From Streptomyces sp. TBY4 (lineage in GTDB: Bacteria > Actinomycetota > Actinomycetes > Streptomycetales > Streptomycetaceae): 64,000 nt of DNA. The translations under genes and the position numbers were made by a program. How positions within the stretch are numbered: position 1 is the stretch's first letter; each line of letters opens with the position of its first letter. The DNA lies in the NCBI RefSeq assembly GCF_024213195.1, contig NZ_JANAVF010000014.1:62001-126000 (forward strand), given 5' to 3'. Under the pieces are notes generated by a model, which was given only the letters and a program-made list of their open reading frames with translations, was not told the DNA's origin and did no database searches. Positions 49,321 to 58,416 of this stretch are shown here, one piece after another.

Positions 49321-51474
49321 TCACGGCGCGCTCCGGGCCGCGCTGCCCGCCGCGGAGAACTCGCACCACACCGCCTTGCCGTCGCCCCGGGACTCCACCC
49401 CCCAGTGCGTGGCCAGCGCGTCCACCAGCAGCAGCCCGCGCCCCGTGGTCGCCGACTCCCCCGGCGTGCGCCGCCGCGGCCAGACGCTGGAGCGGTCCTT
49501 GACCCACAGCCGGATCCGCCGGACCGGCTCCGGCAGCACCTCCATCGTCAGCACCGCTCCGCCGTCGGTGTGCAGCAGGGCGTTGACCAGCAGCTCTCCC
49601 GCCGCCAGTTCCACGTCGTCGGCGAGCTCCGGCATGCCCCAGTCGCGCAGCGCCTGGCGCAGGGCGTAGCGGGCCTCCGAGAGCCCCTCCGGGTCCGCCT
49701 GGTGGACGTACTGGTGGATGCGCGGTGCCCGGTGCGTGCCCGGGTCCGGGGCGCGGCGCAGCACCAGCAGGGCCACGTCGTCGCCGGAGCCCCAGCGCTC
49801 CCACAGCCGGTCCGAGAGGTGGTCCGCGAGCGCGCCGGCCTCCTGCGGGCCGCTGCGGACCGCGTGGGCGAGGGCCTCCATGCCCTGGGTGATGGCGGTG
49901 CCGGGTTCCTCCACGAGCCCGTCGGTGCACAGCACGAGGGTCTCGCCGGGGACCAGGTCGAGCCGGGTCTCGGGGAACTCCTCCTGCTCGAAGACGGTGG
50001 CCAGCCCGAGCGGCAGGCCGCCGCGCACGTTGGGCCAGCCCGTTCGCCCGTCCGTGTGCCGGATCAGCGGTCCGAGGTGGCCCGCGCGGACCGCCCGTAC
50101 GCCTCCGGTCTCCAGGTCCACCTGCGCGTACATGCAGGTGGCGAACCGCTCGGTGTCCAGCTCGGCCAGGAAGCGGGAGGCGCGCGCCAGCACGGTGGAG
50201 GGCGGATGGCCCTCACCGGCGTAGGCCCGCAGGGCGATGCGGAGCTGGCCCATGATGGCGGCGGCGTGCGTGTCGTGGCCCTGGACGTCGCCGACGACGA
50301 TGCCGACGCGGTCGCGGGGCAGCGCGATCACGTCGTACCAGTCCCCGCCGACCTCGCGCCCGCTCCAGGCCGAGTGGTAGCGCACGGCGATCTCGCCGCC
50401 GGTGATCTCGGGGATCCGCCGCGGCAGCATGGCGGCCTGCAGCAGGGTGGCGAACTCGCGCTCCTGGTCGAAGAGGAGCGCCCGCTGGAGCGACTGGGCG
50501 ACGATGCCCGCCAGGCCCAGGCAGAGGTTGCGCTCCTCGGGGCTGAAGTCGGTGCGGCGCCGGTAGAAGAGCACCAGCCCGCCGATGGCCTCGGCCTGCG
50601 CGATGAGCGGGAGGTAGGCGGCCGCGTCGTACTGGATGCGGTTCAGGTAGTCGGAGAGCAGCGGGAACTCCTGCGCCAGCTCCGTCAGCGAGGTGACGAA
50701 ACGTGCCTTCCTGCTGAGCACCGCCTGCGACAGCGGCAGCGAGCCGTCCAGCCGGGTGAACTTGCGCTCGCTGAGGATCTCCAGGGACTCCCCGCTGAGC
50801 GCGATGATCTTGATGTGGCCGCCCTCGACCAGTCCCAGCGCCAGCCCCTCGGCGCCGAGCCGTTCCAGCGCCCCCGCTCCCGTCAGCGTGGCCGTCACGT
50901 CATCGACCGTCACCGCCCGCGACAGGGCCTCGGTGGTCCGCTGCACGATGGCCGCCTGCTGGGCGCGCGCCGACTCCAGCTTGCGCAGCACCGTGAGGTG
51001 GGCCAGCTCGGCCGTCGCGTCCCGGACGATGCCGACGATCCGCGCCGGGCGCCCCTCCGCGTCCCGCAGGACCCTGCCCTGGGTGTGCGTCCACTGGTCG
51101 CGGCCGTCGCGCCGCTGCACCGTGAAGTACTGGCCGTACGTCTCCTCCCCGCCGTCCAGGACGCCCTGGACGGTGTCCCGGAGCCGCGCGGCATCGTCGA
51201 CCGGGATCCGCAGCCCCAGGCTCTCGGGGGTGCGGTCGAACTCCTCCCCCTCCAGGTCGAAGACCGCCATCCCGGCCTCGTCCATGTCGAGGGTCCCCGC
51301 GCCGAGGTCCCACTCGAAGCTGCCCATGCCGTTGAGCGCGAGCCGCTCGCCCGGTCCGACGAGGGGGCGGGGGCGCCCGGCATCCCCGGAGTTCCCGGCA
51401 CTCCCGGAGTCCCCGGCGGTCCCGGGGCCCTCCGGCCTCTTGTCGCGTCGCTCCGCCGCTGCCACGAGACTCAC
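49321..51474 (-). CDS. PAS-GAF-SpoIIE phosphatase with C-terminal anti-sigma-type ATPase
   Basis: A 717-residue regulator. Order: PAS (about 40-155), GAF (about 175-340), PP2C/SpoIIE phosphatase (about 365-590, REVGGDWYDV, VGDVQGHDTHAAAIMGQLR, CTDGLVEEPG, GSGDDVALLVLR) and an HATPase_c RsbW-like domain (ELAAGELLVNALLHTDGG, TTGRGLLLVDALA). Such proteins control sigma factors by dephosphorylating anti-anti-sigma factors; the ATPase suggests built-in kinase activity. Residues 8-40 are Gly/Ser/Asp repeats. GTG 51474 is 5 bp past the stop of the small upstream gene. Confidence 0.92.
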   Translation of the reverse strand: MSLVAAAERRDKRPEGPGTAGDSGSAGNSGDAGRPRPLVGPGERLALNGMGSFEWDLGAGTLDMDEAGMAVFDLEGEEFDRTPESLGLRIPVDDAARLRDTVQGVLDGGEETYGQYFTVQRRDGRDQWTHTQGRVLRDAEGRPARIVGIVRDATAELAHLTVLRKLESARAQQAAIVQRTTEALSRAVTVDDVTATLTGAGALERLGAEGLALGLVEGGHIKIIALSGESLEILSERKFTRLDGSLPLSQAVLSRKARFVTSLTELAQEFPLLSDYLNRIQYDAAAYLPLIAQAEAIGGLVLFYRRRTDFSPEERNLCLGLAGIVAQSLQRALLFDQEREFATLLQAAMLPRRIPEITGGEIAVRYHSAWSGREVGGDWYDVIALPRDRVGIVVGDVQGHDTHAAAIMGQLRIALRAYAGEGHPPSTVLARASRFLAELDTERFATCMYAQVDLETGGVRAVRAGHLGPLIRHTDGRTGWPNVRGGLPLGLATVFEQEEFPETRLDLVPGETLVLCTDGLVEEPGTAITQGMEALAHAVRSGPQEAGALADHLSDRLWERWGSGDDVALLVLRRAPDPGTHRAPRIHQYVHQADPEGLSEARYALRQALRDWGMPELADDVELAAGELLVNALLHTDGGAVLTMEVLPEPVRRIRLWVKDRSSVWPRRRTPGESATTGRGLLLVDALATHWGVESRGDGKAVWCEFSAAGSAARSAP

Positions 51475-51479
51475 ACCAC

Positions 51480-51821
51480 CTAACGGCCGGGCCAGCACGG
51501 CTGGGAAATGAGCCGCTCCCACTCCTCGTCAGGATGCCCCGGAAGGGTGCGTCCGGCCTCCTGCCAGCGCTTGACGAGGGAGAGGTAGATCATCGAGGGG
51601 TCGTACGCGGCCTGCGGATACTGGGCCGCCGGATACGGAGCATGCGGATACGGGTCCTGCGCGTACGGCGACTGTGCGTACGGCGACTGGACGGCGGGAG
51701 ACTGCACGGCGGGCGACTGCGCGTACGGCTGCGGGGGCGCCGCCCTCCTCGTTCCGGGCTGCTCCGCACGGCTGGCCGGAATCCTCACCCAGCCCCGGCC
51801 CTGTGCGCGCTCATCGCTCAT
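51480..51821 (-). CDS. Repeat-containing small protein cotranscribed with the phosphatase
   Basis: A 113-residue protein. Residues 30-75 are short Tyr/Gln/Ala/Pro repeats (QSPAV, QSPYA, QDPYP units) encoded by near-identical DNA (51650-51730). The C-terminal 40 residues form a conserved-looking helix pair (SMIYLSLVKRWQEAGRTLPG, DEEWERLISQPCW). ATG 51821 has AGAGG upstream. Five bp from the phosphatase gene, so it is probably a partner or regulator of it. No family recognised. Confidence 0.75.
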   Translation of the reverse strand: MSDERAQGRGWVRIPASRAEQPGTRRAAPPQPYAQSPAVQSPAVQSPYAQSPYAQDPYPHAPYPAAQYPQAAYDPSMIYLSLVKRWQEAGRTLPGHPDEEWERLISQPCWPGR

Positions 51822-51852
51822 CGCGACACCTCTCACGTCGTGTGACTGGCTC

Positions 51853-53127
51853 TCACGCTCTGTGCCCGGCAGCGGGGGTCCGGTCGGTCCGGGGCGCACC
51901 GGTGGAACCCGTCAGCGGGCCCCGGGCTCCCAGACGCCTGCGGACTCCCGACACCAGTCTCCCCGCCGTGAAGCCGGCGCCGTGCACGAATCGCATGGAA
52001 GGGCCGAATGAGGGAGCGGTCAGCAGCCCTGCGAAGAACAGCCCCGGCCACGAGGACTCGAACCGCGGACTCAGCTCCGGCGTCCCGCTCCCCCCTACGG
52101 TGACCAGCGCGGCCCGCAGCCCCGCGTCGAGCAGCTCCAGCCGGTCCAGGGCCGGGGTGAAGCCGGTCGCCGCGATCACGTGCGCGGTGTCCAGGACCAC
52201 GGACTCCCCGGCGGCGCCGGCCAGCCCGAGCCGGGTCCGCCCGCCCGCGGGGACGGCCCGCAGCAACCGGTGTCCGAGCAGCACCGGGACCCGCCGCTCG
52301 AACCGCTCGCGCAGCCACCAGGCCCCGGCCGGGCCCAGCGCGGTGGCCGCGATCCGCTCCCGGGTGGGCGCGGGCAGCCTGCGCACCGCCCAGGGCAGCT
52401 CCGACCAGGCCCAGCTGCGCCAGCCGGTGCCCAGCCCGCTGTGCGGGTCGCGCAGGGCGCGCAGCGCGGGCCGCCGCAGCGGCTGCGGGACGGCGTTCCA
52501 GTTGAGCCGGGAGCGCCGGGCCACGAGGCAGGGCCGGGCCCCGTTCTCCGCGAGCAGGGCCGCGGTCTCCAGGGCCGCCTGCCCGGCGCCGAGCACGGCG
52601 ACCTCGCGGCCGGCGAAGCGGGTCAGGTCGCGGTGGCCGCTGCTGTGCGAGTAGTGCGCCGCGGGCAGCTCCCGCAGCGCCTCGGGGTACCGGACGAAGG
52701 GCATCACGCCCACGGCCAGCGCGACGGTCCGGGCGAGCAGCGGCGGCCCCTCGGCGGTGCGGATCAGGAACCCCCCGCCCTGCGGGGTGACTTCGGTGAC
52801 GGTCGCCTCCTCCACCGGGGGTGCGGCGTGCCGGGCGAACCAGAGCCCGTACGCGCTGAACGTCCCGATGGGCAGCGGAGTTCCGTGCTCGACGGCGATC
52901 CCCTGCCCCGCGCAGTACTCGGCCAGCGTGTAACGCCCGCCCGGCGCCGAGAGGTTGGAGGACCACGGCTCCGACTTGAGGTACATGCCCTCGGGCATGT
53001 GGTCCCGCCAGGAGGCCATGGGCCGCCCGAGGATCCGCACCCCGAGCCCCGCACCGGCCGCGTGGGCCGCGATCGACAGCCCGTAGGGCCCCGCTCCGAC
53101 CACCACGAGGTCGTCCATCCGTGTCAC
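51853..53127 (-). CDS. FAD-dependent oxidoreductase
   Basis: A 424-residue two-Rossmann flavoprotein: VVVGAGPYGLSIAAHAAGAG (FAD, about 8-27), MPEGMYLKSEPWSSNLSAP, VAVLGAGQAALETAALLAE (NADPH, about 177-195) and VIAATGFTPAL near the C-terminus. It resembles lysine/ornithine hydroxylase-like and flavin-containing monooxygenases. GTG 53127 is chosen for GGAGG 8 nt upstream; ATG 53118 is the alternative. It is 31 bp upstream of the repeat protein and phosphatase genes and may be cotranscribed. Substrate unknown. Confidence 0.87.
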   Translation of the reverse strand: MTRMDDLVVVGAGPYGLSIAAHAAGAGLGVRILGRPMASWRDHMPEGMYLKSEPWSSNLSAPGGRYTLAEYCAGQGIAVEHGTPLPIGTFSAYGLWFARHAAPPVEEATVTEVTPQGGGFLIRTAEGPPLLARTVALAVGVMPFVRYPEALRELPAAHYSHSSGHRDLTRFAGREVAVLGAGQAALETAALLAENGARPCLVARRSRLNWNAVPQPLRRPALRALRDPHSGLGTGWRSWAWSELPWAVRRLPAPTRERIAATALGPAGAWWLRERFERRVPVLLGHRLLRAVPAGGRTRLGLAGAAGESVVLDTAHVIAATGFTPALDRLELLDAGLRAALVTVGGSGTPELSPRFESSWPGLFFAGLLTAPSFGPSMRFVHGAGFTAGRLVSGVRRRLGARGPLTGSTGAPRTDRTPAAGHRA

Positions 53128-53273
53128 CGCAGTCCCTCCAGCCTCATGGTCAGCCCCCTGCCTCCTGCGCCCCGACCGCTCGCCGCCCCGGCGAGCGCCA
53201 CCCGGGCGCCGGCCGCCCCGGCACCCAACGCCCAGCCGCCCAACGCCCGTACGTCCCTTATGCCCCTACGAGG

Positions 53274-54680
53274 TCACCGTGTCACCAGTTCGTCCGGTTC
53301 CGCCGGCGCCTCCGGCGGGGCGGACCGGGGGCCGGGCCCGCCGGAGCCGCCGGCCGCGTCGGGCGGGGTCAGCTCCCGGCCCCGCTGCCGCGGGGCCCGG
53401 ACCACCGCCCGGGCCGTCCGGCGACCCTGCGCGGGGACTCCGCGCAGCACCCGCATGCCCTTGACCGCGCCCCGCCCCAGGAGGGCGGCGAGCATCGCCA
53501 GGAAGGGCATCGGGTCGTCGGCCGCGAACCACGCCGCCTCCACCTGCCCCCGCTCCCGGCCCCGGCGCGCGGGGGCCGCCCCGGCGGGCGGAGCGGGCGG
53601 GCGGCGCGGGAGGGAGCGGCCGCGCACCGCCGCGAGCAGGGCGTAGTTCTCCGCCACGAAGACCCGGCCCGGCCCGCCGGACGGCTCCGGAACCCGCTGG
53701 CCCGTCAGGTCCAGGTACATCGCCTGGACCACGTCCAGGCCGCCCGTGTCCGTGAAGAGCCGGAACTGCGCCCCCGGACGCGGGTTGAAGTCCACCAGGC
53801 GGAAGACGCCCCGCTCGTCCCGGCGGAAGTCCAGGTCCAGGATCCCCTGGTAGCCGAGCCGTTCGGCGAGCCGCAGCCCCGCCTCCTCCACCGCCGGATC
53901 CGGCAGCCACCGTCCGACCGCCGTCAGCCCCGTCCGCACCGGCCAGGACATCTCCTTGCGCCCCGACCCGGCGATCAGCGGACGGCCGCCCCGGGCGAAC
54001 GCGCCGTGGAAGAACCAGTCGGTGTCCGGCCCGGCCGGCAGGAACCGCTGGAGCAGCAGCGGGCTGCCCGCCTCCGCCGAGCGCTCGTACAGCCGGCGCG
54101 CCTCGGCGGCCGTGCGGAGCAGGGTGGTGCTGCGCAGGCCCGTGCCCGGGGGCAGCAGCCACGGCCGGCTCCACTTGGCGATCACCGGGAGCCCCAGCCG
54201 CCACGCGGCCTCCGCCGCCTCGGCCCCGCCCTGCGGGATCACGGTCTCCGGGTGCGGTACGTCCCACCGGGCGCAGAGCCGCGACAGCTCGGCCTTGTCC
54301 GCCACCCGCGCGGGCAGGTCGTCGGGCTGATGGGGGATCCGGAAGCGGCTCCCCAGCATCGGCGCGACCCGTGACACCGCGATCGCGCTGAGGTCGTCCA
54401 TGGCGATGAGCACCGCCGGGCGGCCGATCTGTTCGGAGACCCCGGTCAGGCACTCCAGCAACGCCTCGGGCGCCTCGGGGTCGAGCCCGCCGACGGGTCC
54501 GGGATGCACGGCGCGCAGGTAGCGCGAACGCCCCACGGGACCTCCCCCGGCCTCGACGACGGCATGGACCTCCACACCCGTGCGCCCGAGGGATCTGACG
54601 GCGCCGAGGGTTCCGTGGTGGAACGGATTCCGATCGAGTCTGAGCAGAACTGCGGGCACTTGGCTGGGATGCGCGTGCAT
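53274..54680 (-). CDS. ATP-grasp carboxylate-amine ligase
   Basis: A 468-residue ATP-grasp enzyme. N-terminal pre-ATP-grasp domain (PAVLLRLDRNPFHHGTLGAVRSL), ADKAELSRLCARWDVPHPET, central ATP-binding lobes (PVIAKWSRPW, LLLQRFLPAGPDTDW), and metal/ATP residues in GILDLDFRRDERG and LVDFNPRPGAQFRLF. The C-terminal 60 residues are disordered. ATG 54680 is preferred over GTG 54698. Such ligases join an amino acid to a carboxylate, and the surface-glycan context suggests modification of a polymer or its precursor. The 146 bp downstream hold no recognisable gene. Confidence 0.85.
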   Translation of the reverse strand: MHAHPSQVPAVLLRLDRNPFHHGTLGAVRSLGRTGVEVHAVVEAGGGPVGRSRYLRAVHPGPVGGLDPEAPEALLECLTGVSEQIGRPAVLIAMDDLSAIAVSRVAPMLGSRFRIPHQPDDLPARVADKAELSRLCARWDVPHPETVIPQGGAEAAEAAWRLGLPVIAKWSRPWLLPPGTGLRSTTLLRTAAEARRLYERSAEAGSPLLLQRFLPAGPDTDWFFHGAFARGGRPLIAGSGRKEMSWPVRTGLTAVGRWLPDPAVEEAGLRLAERLGYQGILDLDFRRDERGVFRLVDFNPRPGAQFRLFTDTGGLDVVQAMYLDLTGQRVPEPSGGPGRVFVAENYALLAAVRGRSLPRRPPAPPAGAAPARRGRERGQVEAAWFAADDPMPFLAMLAALLGRGAVKGMRVLRGVPAQGRRTARAVVRAPRQRGRELTPPDAAGGSGGPGPRSAPPEAPAEPDELVTR

Positions 54681-54830
54681 GGGAACGGTGTCTTTCACCT
54701 AGTCGGACCAAGCGGGGAGGGTGCGCACGTGCGAATGGCCTAGGAAGAGGTCACCGGACAGGCCATTCGTCAGATGTGATGCCTAACGTCTTTGGTAAGC
54801 ACACCGATTCAGGAAAGCTCGGGAGACGCC

Positions 54831-56495
54831 ATGCCCAGACCACGCCGCCGACTGGCGAGCACCTGCATCGGAACGGTGACGGCCGGACTGCTCGCCACCG
54901 GGGCCGCCCTCGCGGCCCCCGAGGAGCAGAGCACGGGTTCCGACATCGCCATGGGTGCCTACCTCGACTACGGGCCGCCCGGAGTGGCCCGCATCCCGTT
55001 CCTGTCGAACTGGCTGGGCGGCAAGGAGATCCGGGTCGGGCACACGTATCTGCCCGGCGACCAGTGGGCCGGCATCGAGGGCAACGTCAGCTTCCTGGAC
55101 GACTGGGCGCGGTGGCGGCTCCAGCGCGACGACCGGATGTTCGTCCTCAACGTGCCCATGCAGGAACGGAACGAGGAGCGGGTCCCCGACTACCAGGTGG
55201 CCCAGCTGATCCGGGCGGGCGCGGACGGCCAGTACGACCGGCACTTCAAGAAGCTCGCCGAGCGGCTGGTGGCGCTCGGCGTCCCGGACACGGTGATCGT
55301 GCTCGGCTGGGAGATGAACGGGCTCACCTACACCCACCGCTGCGGACCCGACCCGGTGAACTGGAAGGCGTACTGGAAGCGGATCGTCAACACGATGCGC
55401 TCCGTGCCCGGCCAGAAGTTCAAGTTCGATTTCACCCCGAACCGCGGCACGGACGCGATCGGCTGGACCAAGTGCTACCCGGGCGACGACGTGGTCGACA
55501 TCGTCGGGATGGATTCGTACGACCAGGGTCCCGGCCGGAACTTCGACGAGCAGATCAGCCAGCCGTACGGGCTCCAGCAGCACGTGGACTTCGCGCGCGC
55601 ACACGGCAAAGAGATCTCGTACCCGGAGTGGGGGCTGTTCCGCAACGGGGACAACCCGGAGTACATGCGGCGCATGCTGCAGTGGATCGAGAAGCAGAAG
55701 CCGCTCTACCACACCATCACCGACTACTGCCCGCACGGCGTCTGGCAGTGCAAGCAGAACCCGGCCTCGACGAAGGTCTTCCGCGAGGCACTCACCCCGC
55801 AGCGGCCGGACCCGGTGATCCCGACCCCGGTCGTCCCGACGCCCGTGGTGCCGACCCCGGTCGTCCCGACCCCCGTGGTGCCCACGCCGGTCGTCCCGAC
55901 CCCGCAGATCCCCACGCCGGAGATCCCGACGCCGGTGGTCACCCCGCCGGTGGTCACCCCGCCGGTCGTGCTCCCCAGCCCGGAGGTCCCGAGCCCGGAG
56001 GTCCCGAGCCCGGTCGCACCCACCCCGGCCGAGCCCAGCCCGCTCCCCGTCGAGCCCAGCCCGGTCGCCCCGAGCCCCGTCGAGCCCAGCCCGGTCGAGC
56101 CGAGCCCGGTCCTGCCGACGCCCCCGCCCGTGGTTCCGAGCCCGGAGGTCCCGGTCGAGCCGAGCCCGGCCGTGCCCAGCCCCGCGGTCCCCAGCCCGGT
56201 CGAGCCCAGCCCGCTGGTCCCGGACCCCGAGGTCAGCCCGGTCGTCCCGGAGGTCCCGAGCCCGAGCCCCAGCCCGGTCGTGCCGAAGCCCGATCCCGTG
56301 GTGCCGTCCCCGTCCCCCTTCCCGTCCCCGTCGCCCAAGCCGCCGACCCCGCCCGTACCGCCCACGCCGCCCGTCAACAGCACGGAGTGGTGCGTGCCGA
56401 TCAACTTCGGCGAGTGGCTCTCCAAGCTGGTCGGCAAGCAGTCGGTCTGCGTCAAGGTCGACTGGGGCCGCGACAGCGGCTTCTGGCCCTTCTAG
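54831..56495 (+). CDS. Secreted GH26-like glycoside hydrolase with proline-rich stalk
   Basis: A 554-residue secreted protein. Signal peptide about 1-29. Catalytic domain about 35-320 of the GH26 (beta-mannanase/glucanase) type, with acid/base Glu161 (LGWEMNG) and probable nucleophile Glu266 (SYPEWGLF). Residues about 326-520 are Pro/Val/Ser/Glu tandem repeats (PTPVVP then EPSPV units), a wall-spanning stalk. A C-terminal module (WCVPINFGEWLSKLVGKQ, VCVKVDW) has two Cys. GGGAG precedes ATG 54831. It is divergent from the ATP-grasp gene and may trim or anchor to the glycan made by the flanking cluster. Confidence 0.88.
   Translation: MPRPRRRLASTCIGTVTAGLLATGAALAAPEEQSTGSDIAMGAYLDYGPPGVARIPFLSNWLGGKEIRVGHTYLPGDQWAGIEGNVSFLDDWARWRLQRDDRMFVLNVPMQERNEERVPDYQVAQLIRAGADGQYDRHFKKLAERLVALGVPDTVIVLGWEMNGLTYTHRCGPDPVNWKAYWKRIVNTMRSVPGQKFKFDFTPNRGTDAIGWTKCYPGDDVVDIVGMDSYDQGPGRNFDEQISQPYGLQQHVDFARAHGKEISYPEWGLFRNGDNPEYMRRMLQWIEKQKPLYHTITDYCPHGVWQCKQNPASTKVFREALTPQRPDPVIPTPVVPTPVVPTPVVPTPVVPTPVVPTPQIPTPEIPTPVVTPPVVTPPVVLPSPEVPSPEVPSPVAPTPAEPSPLPVEPSPVAPSPVEPSPVEPSPVLPTPPPVVPSPEVPVEPSPAVPSPAVPSPVEPSPLVPDPEVSPVVPEVPSPSPSPVVPKPDPVVPSPSPFPSPSPKPPTPPVPPTPPVNSTEWCVPINFGEWLSKLVGKQSVCVKVDWGRDSGFWPF
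55815..56380 (+). repeat. Proline-codon tandem repeat region
   Basis: Periodic DNA of 15-18 nt units (CCGACCCCGGTCGTC and GAGCCCAGCCCGGTC families) coding the Pro-rich stalk. Copy number is likely to vary between strains. It also opens a long Gly-rich frame on the minus strand that I regard as spurious. Confidence 0.85.
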
Positions 56496-56509
56496 AAGGG
56501 GCGTTCGGA

Positions 56510-57652
56510 TCATCGGACCCGCAGTTCGTTGAGCCGCGCCCGCCAGTCCCTGGCGGCCGGCAACGCCTCCCGCAGTACGTCCACCGCCCGCTCGCGCCCC
56601 GTCACCTGCGACTCGTGCAGTCGCAGTAGGGGCGCGAGCGCCGCCGTGGCCAGCAGGAAGCGCTGGTTGACCACCGTCTGCGGCCGCCAGTGGTTCTTGT
56701 ACGGCTCGTTGCCGCGCAGGAAGCTGACCACCGGCCGGCCTTCGGCCAGCGCGCGGGTGGCCTCGTAGCGCAGCAGCAGCGTGGCCACGTCCACCTTCCG
56801 GTCCCGCAGACCGGGATCGGCGCCGTAGAGGTAGCCGCCGCTGAGCGCGCCCGAGAGCAGGGTGAGGTTGGCGGCGACCACCTTTCCGTCGAGCCGGAAC
56901 TCGGCCAGCCGCCCCTCCCCGGCGCGCACCATCCGCCGGGTGGCCCGGGTCAGGTGCTCGGCGAAGCGGGGCTTGAGGTGTTCGGGGGTCACCCCGCGGC
57001 CGCGCCACTGCTTCTCGTGCAGCCGCAGCAAGGTCCGTACGGCGCGCGGCACTTCCTGCTCGGTGACCTCGTGCTCCTCGATCCCCGCCGCGTCGGTCTT
57101 GCGGAGCTTGGCCCGCACCCGCTGGGCGCCGGAGGCCGGCATCCGCTTGACCAGCTCGTCGAAGGGCATGGCCGGCAGCTCCATGCAGGTGGAGTCGGTG
57201 AGCTTGCTGGCGACCCCGGGCCAGGCCGCGTACACGGCCTCGGCGGCGGCCCCGGGCCGCACCTCGCGCAGGTCGACGACCGCGCCCCGGGCGGCCCGGT
57301 GCAGACCGTTGGCCAGGGCCGGGACCACCTGGTCGGCGTGGTCCGCTGCCACGAGCACGTCGAAGTAGTCGGTGATGCCCCCGCCGAGCGGTACGAGCAG
57401 CGGCAGCGGCCGGTGTACGAGCATCAGCGCGGCCGCGCCGACCAGTTCCTCCCCGCGCCGCACGAGCACGACCCGGAGCCGGCCGTCCTTGCCGTAGGAC
57501 AGCCACCAGGAGTGCAGCCAGGCGTGGCTCTGGAAGGGGGTGGCGGTGGGACAGCCGCGGACGAGCCGGTTCCACGGCTCCTCCAGCGCGGCGAACTGCC
57601 GGGGATCGCGGCACAGCGTCACCGACAGCGCCCCGGCGGAGCCGGACGTCAT
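56510..57652 (-). CDS. FemAB/BioF2-like GNAT acyl(aminoacyl)transferase
   Basis: A 380-residue protein with two GNAT-like halves. The C-terminal half carries the BioF2-like/FemAB-type region (LRLHEKQWRGRGV, FRLDGKVVAANLTLLSGALSGGYLYGADP, FLRGNEPYKNHW). Relatives in exopolysaccharide clusters acylate sugars or add amino acids. Its ATG overlaps the stop of the Wzz-like gene by 4 bp, so it is last in the glycan operon on this strand. Convergent with the GH26-like gene, 14 bp apart. Confidence 0.83.
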   Translation of the reverse strand: MTSGSAGALSVTLCRDPRQFAALEEPWNRLVRGCPTATPFQSHAWLHSWWLSYGKDGRLRVVLVRRGEELVGAAALMLVHRPLPLLVPLGGGITDYFDVLVAADHADQVVPALANGLHRAARGAVVDLREVRPGAAAEAVYAAWPGVASKLTDSTCMELPAMPFDELVKRMPASGAQRVRAKLRKTDAAGIEEHEVTEQEVPRAVRTLLRLHEKQWRGRGVTPEHLKPRFAEHLTRATRRMVRAGEGRLAEFRLDGKVVAANLTLLSGALSGGYLYGADPGLRDRKVDVATLLLRYEATRALAEGRPVVSFLRGNEPYKNHWRPQTVVNQRFLLATAALAPLLRLHESQVTGRERAVDVLREALPAARDWRARLNELRVR

Positions 57653-58362
57653 CGCACGGACTCCTTCTCCTTGGCGGCGGCCGGCTCACCCTGCGCGGGC
57701 AGCGAGGCGTACTCGGCGGCGCTCTCCCCAGCCGTCTCCACGGGGGCCTCCGGCCCGGTCTCGTCAGCACGCCGCCGGGAGGCGGTGGGCCGGGCCAGCA
57801 GCCACAGCCCGCCCAGCAGCCCGCCGGCGCACAGCCCGACCGCCCCGCTGAGGGCGGCGGAGGCCGAGGCGGGGTCGCTGGGCGCGACGGCCTGGTTGAA
57901 GAGGAGCAGCTGCACACCGGTGTTCTTGGCGGCCTGGTTGCTGCTCAGCGAGAGGGCGTCGGCCACGGCGTTGGCGATGTCGGCGGCCTCGCCGGCGTTC
58001 TTCGAGGTCCCGGTGATGGCGATCATCGGGGACTCGGGGGAGGTCTCGGCACGGACCTGGGTCCGCAGCTTCTGCACGCCGATGCCCGCGCGGGGCTGGG
58101 CGTACGCGAGGGTCGAACTGCTGGTGGCGATGCGGGCGTAGGCCTGGGCGAAGCCGAGGGCGGTGGCCGGCTCGGTGGTGTCGTCGGGGACCGCCACGAC
58201 ATAGCTGGTGGCGGCGTACTCGGGCGCCTTGAGCACCCCGTACGCCCCGCCCGCGGCGAGCCCCAGCAGCGCGGCGGCGGGCAGCGGCCACCACGCGGGC
58301 GGCGCCAGCAGCCGTACCCGGCGCCGGTGGGTGGACTTCTTCTGGTCGGCGGTGTCCGCCAT
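57649..58362 (-). CDS. Wzz/YveK-like chain-length determinant protein
   Basis: A 237-residue membrane protein with a helix at each end of an extracytoplasmic domain (TM1 about 25-44 WWPLPAAALLGLAAGGAYGV, TM2 about 170-190) and the Wzz-type pattern YAATSYVVAVP, TGTSKNAGEAADIANAVADAL. The C-terminal tail is charged and has no kinase domain, so it is not a BY-kinase fusion. Proteins of this type set polysaccharide chain length with Wzy. Four-bp overlap with the downstream gene. Confidence 0.83.
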   Translation of the reverse strand: MADTADQKKSTHRRRVRLLAPPAWWPLPAAALLGLAAGGAYGVLKAPEYAATSYVVAVPDDTTEPATALGFAQAYARIATSSSTLAYAQPRAGIGVQKLRTQVRAETSPESPMIAITGTSKNAGEAADIANAVADALSLSSNQAAKNTGVQLLLFNQAVAPSDPASASAALSGAVGLCAGGLLGGLWLLARPTASRRRADETGPEAPVETAGESAAEYASLPAQGEPAAAKEKESVR

Positions 58363-58416
58363 GTGCGTACCTCTTTCCTGGTGGACGGATGCTTGCTTCG
58401 GGCCCCGGTACGGGCC

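Noticed and set aside
55815..56380. Regular repeats resembling a CRISPR array
   Set aside because: Units are 15-18 nt, contiguous, in frame and code a proline-rich stalk; there are no spacers and no cas genes.
54783..57917. Minus-strand open frame of more than 1000 codons
   Set aside because: It is antisense to the GH26-like gene and out of frame with the transferase and Wzz-like genes. The product is Arg/Gly/Ala/Pro-rich with no domain; such shadow frames are expected at this GC content.
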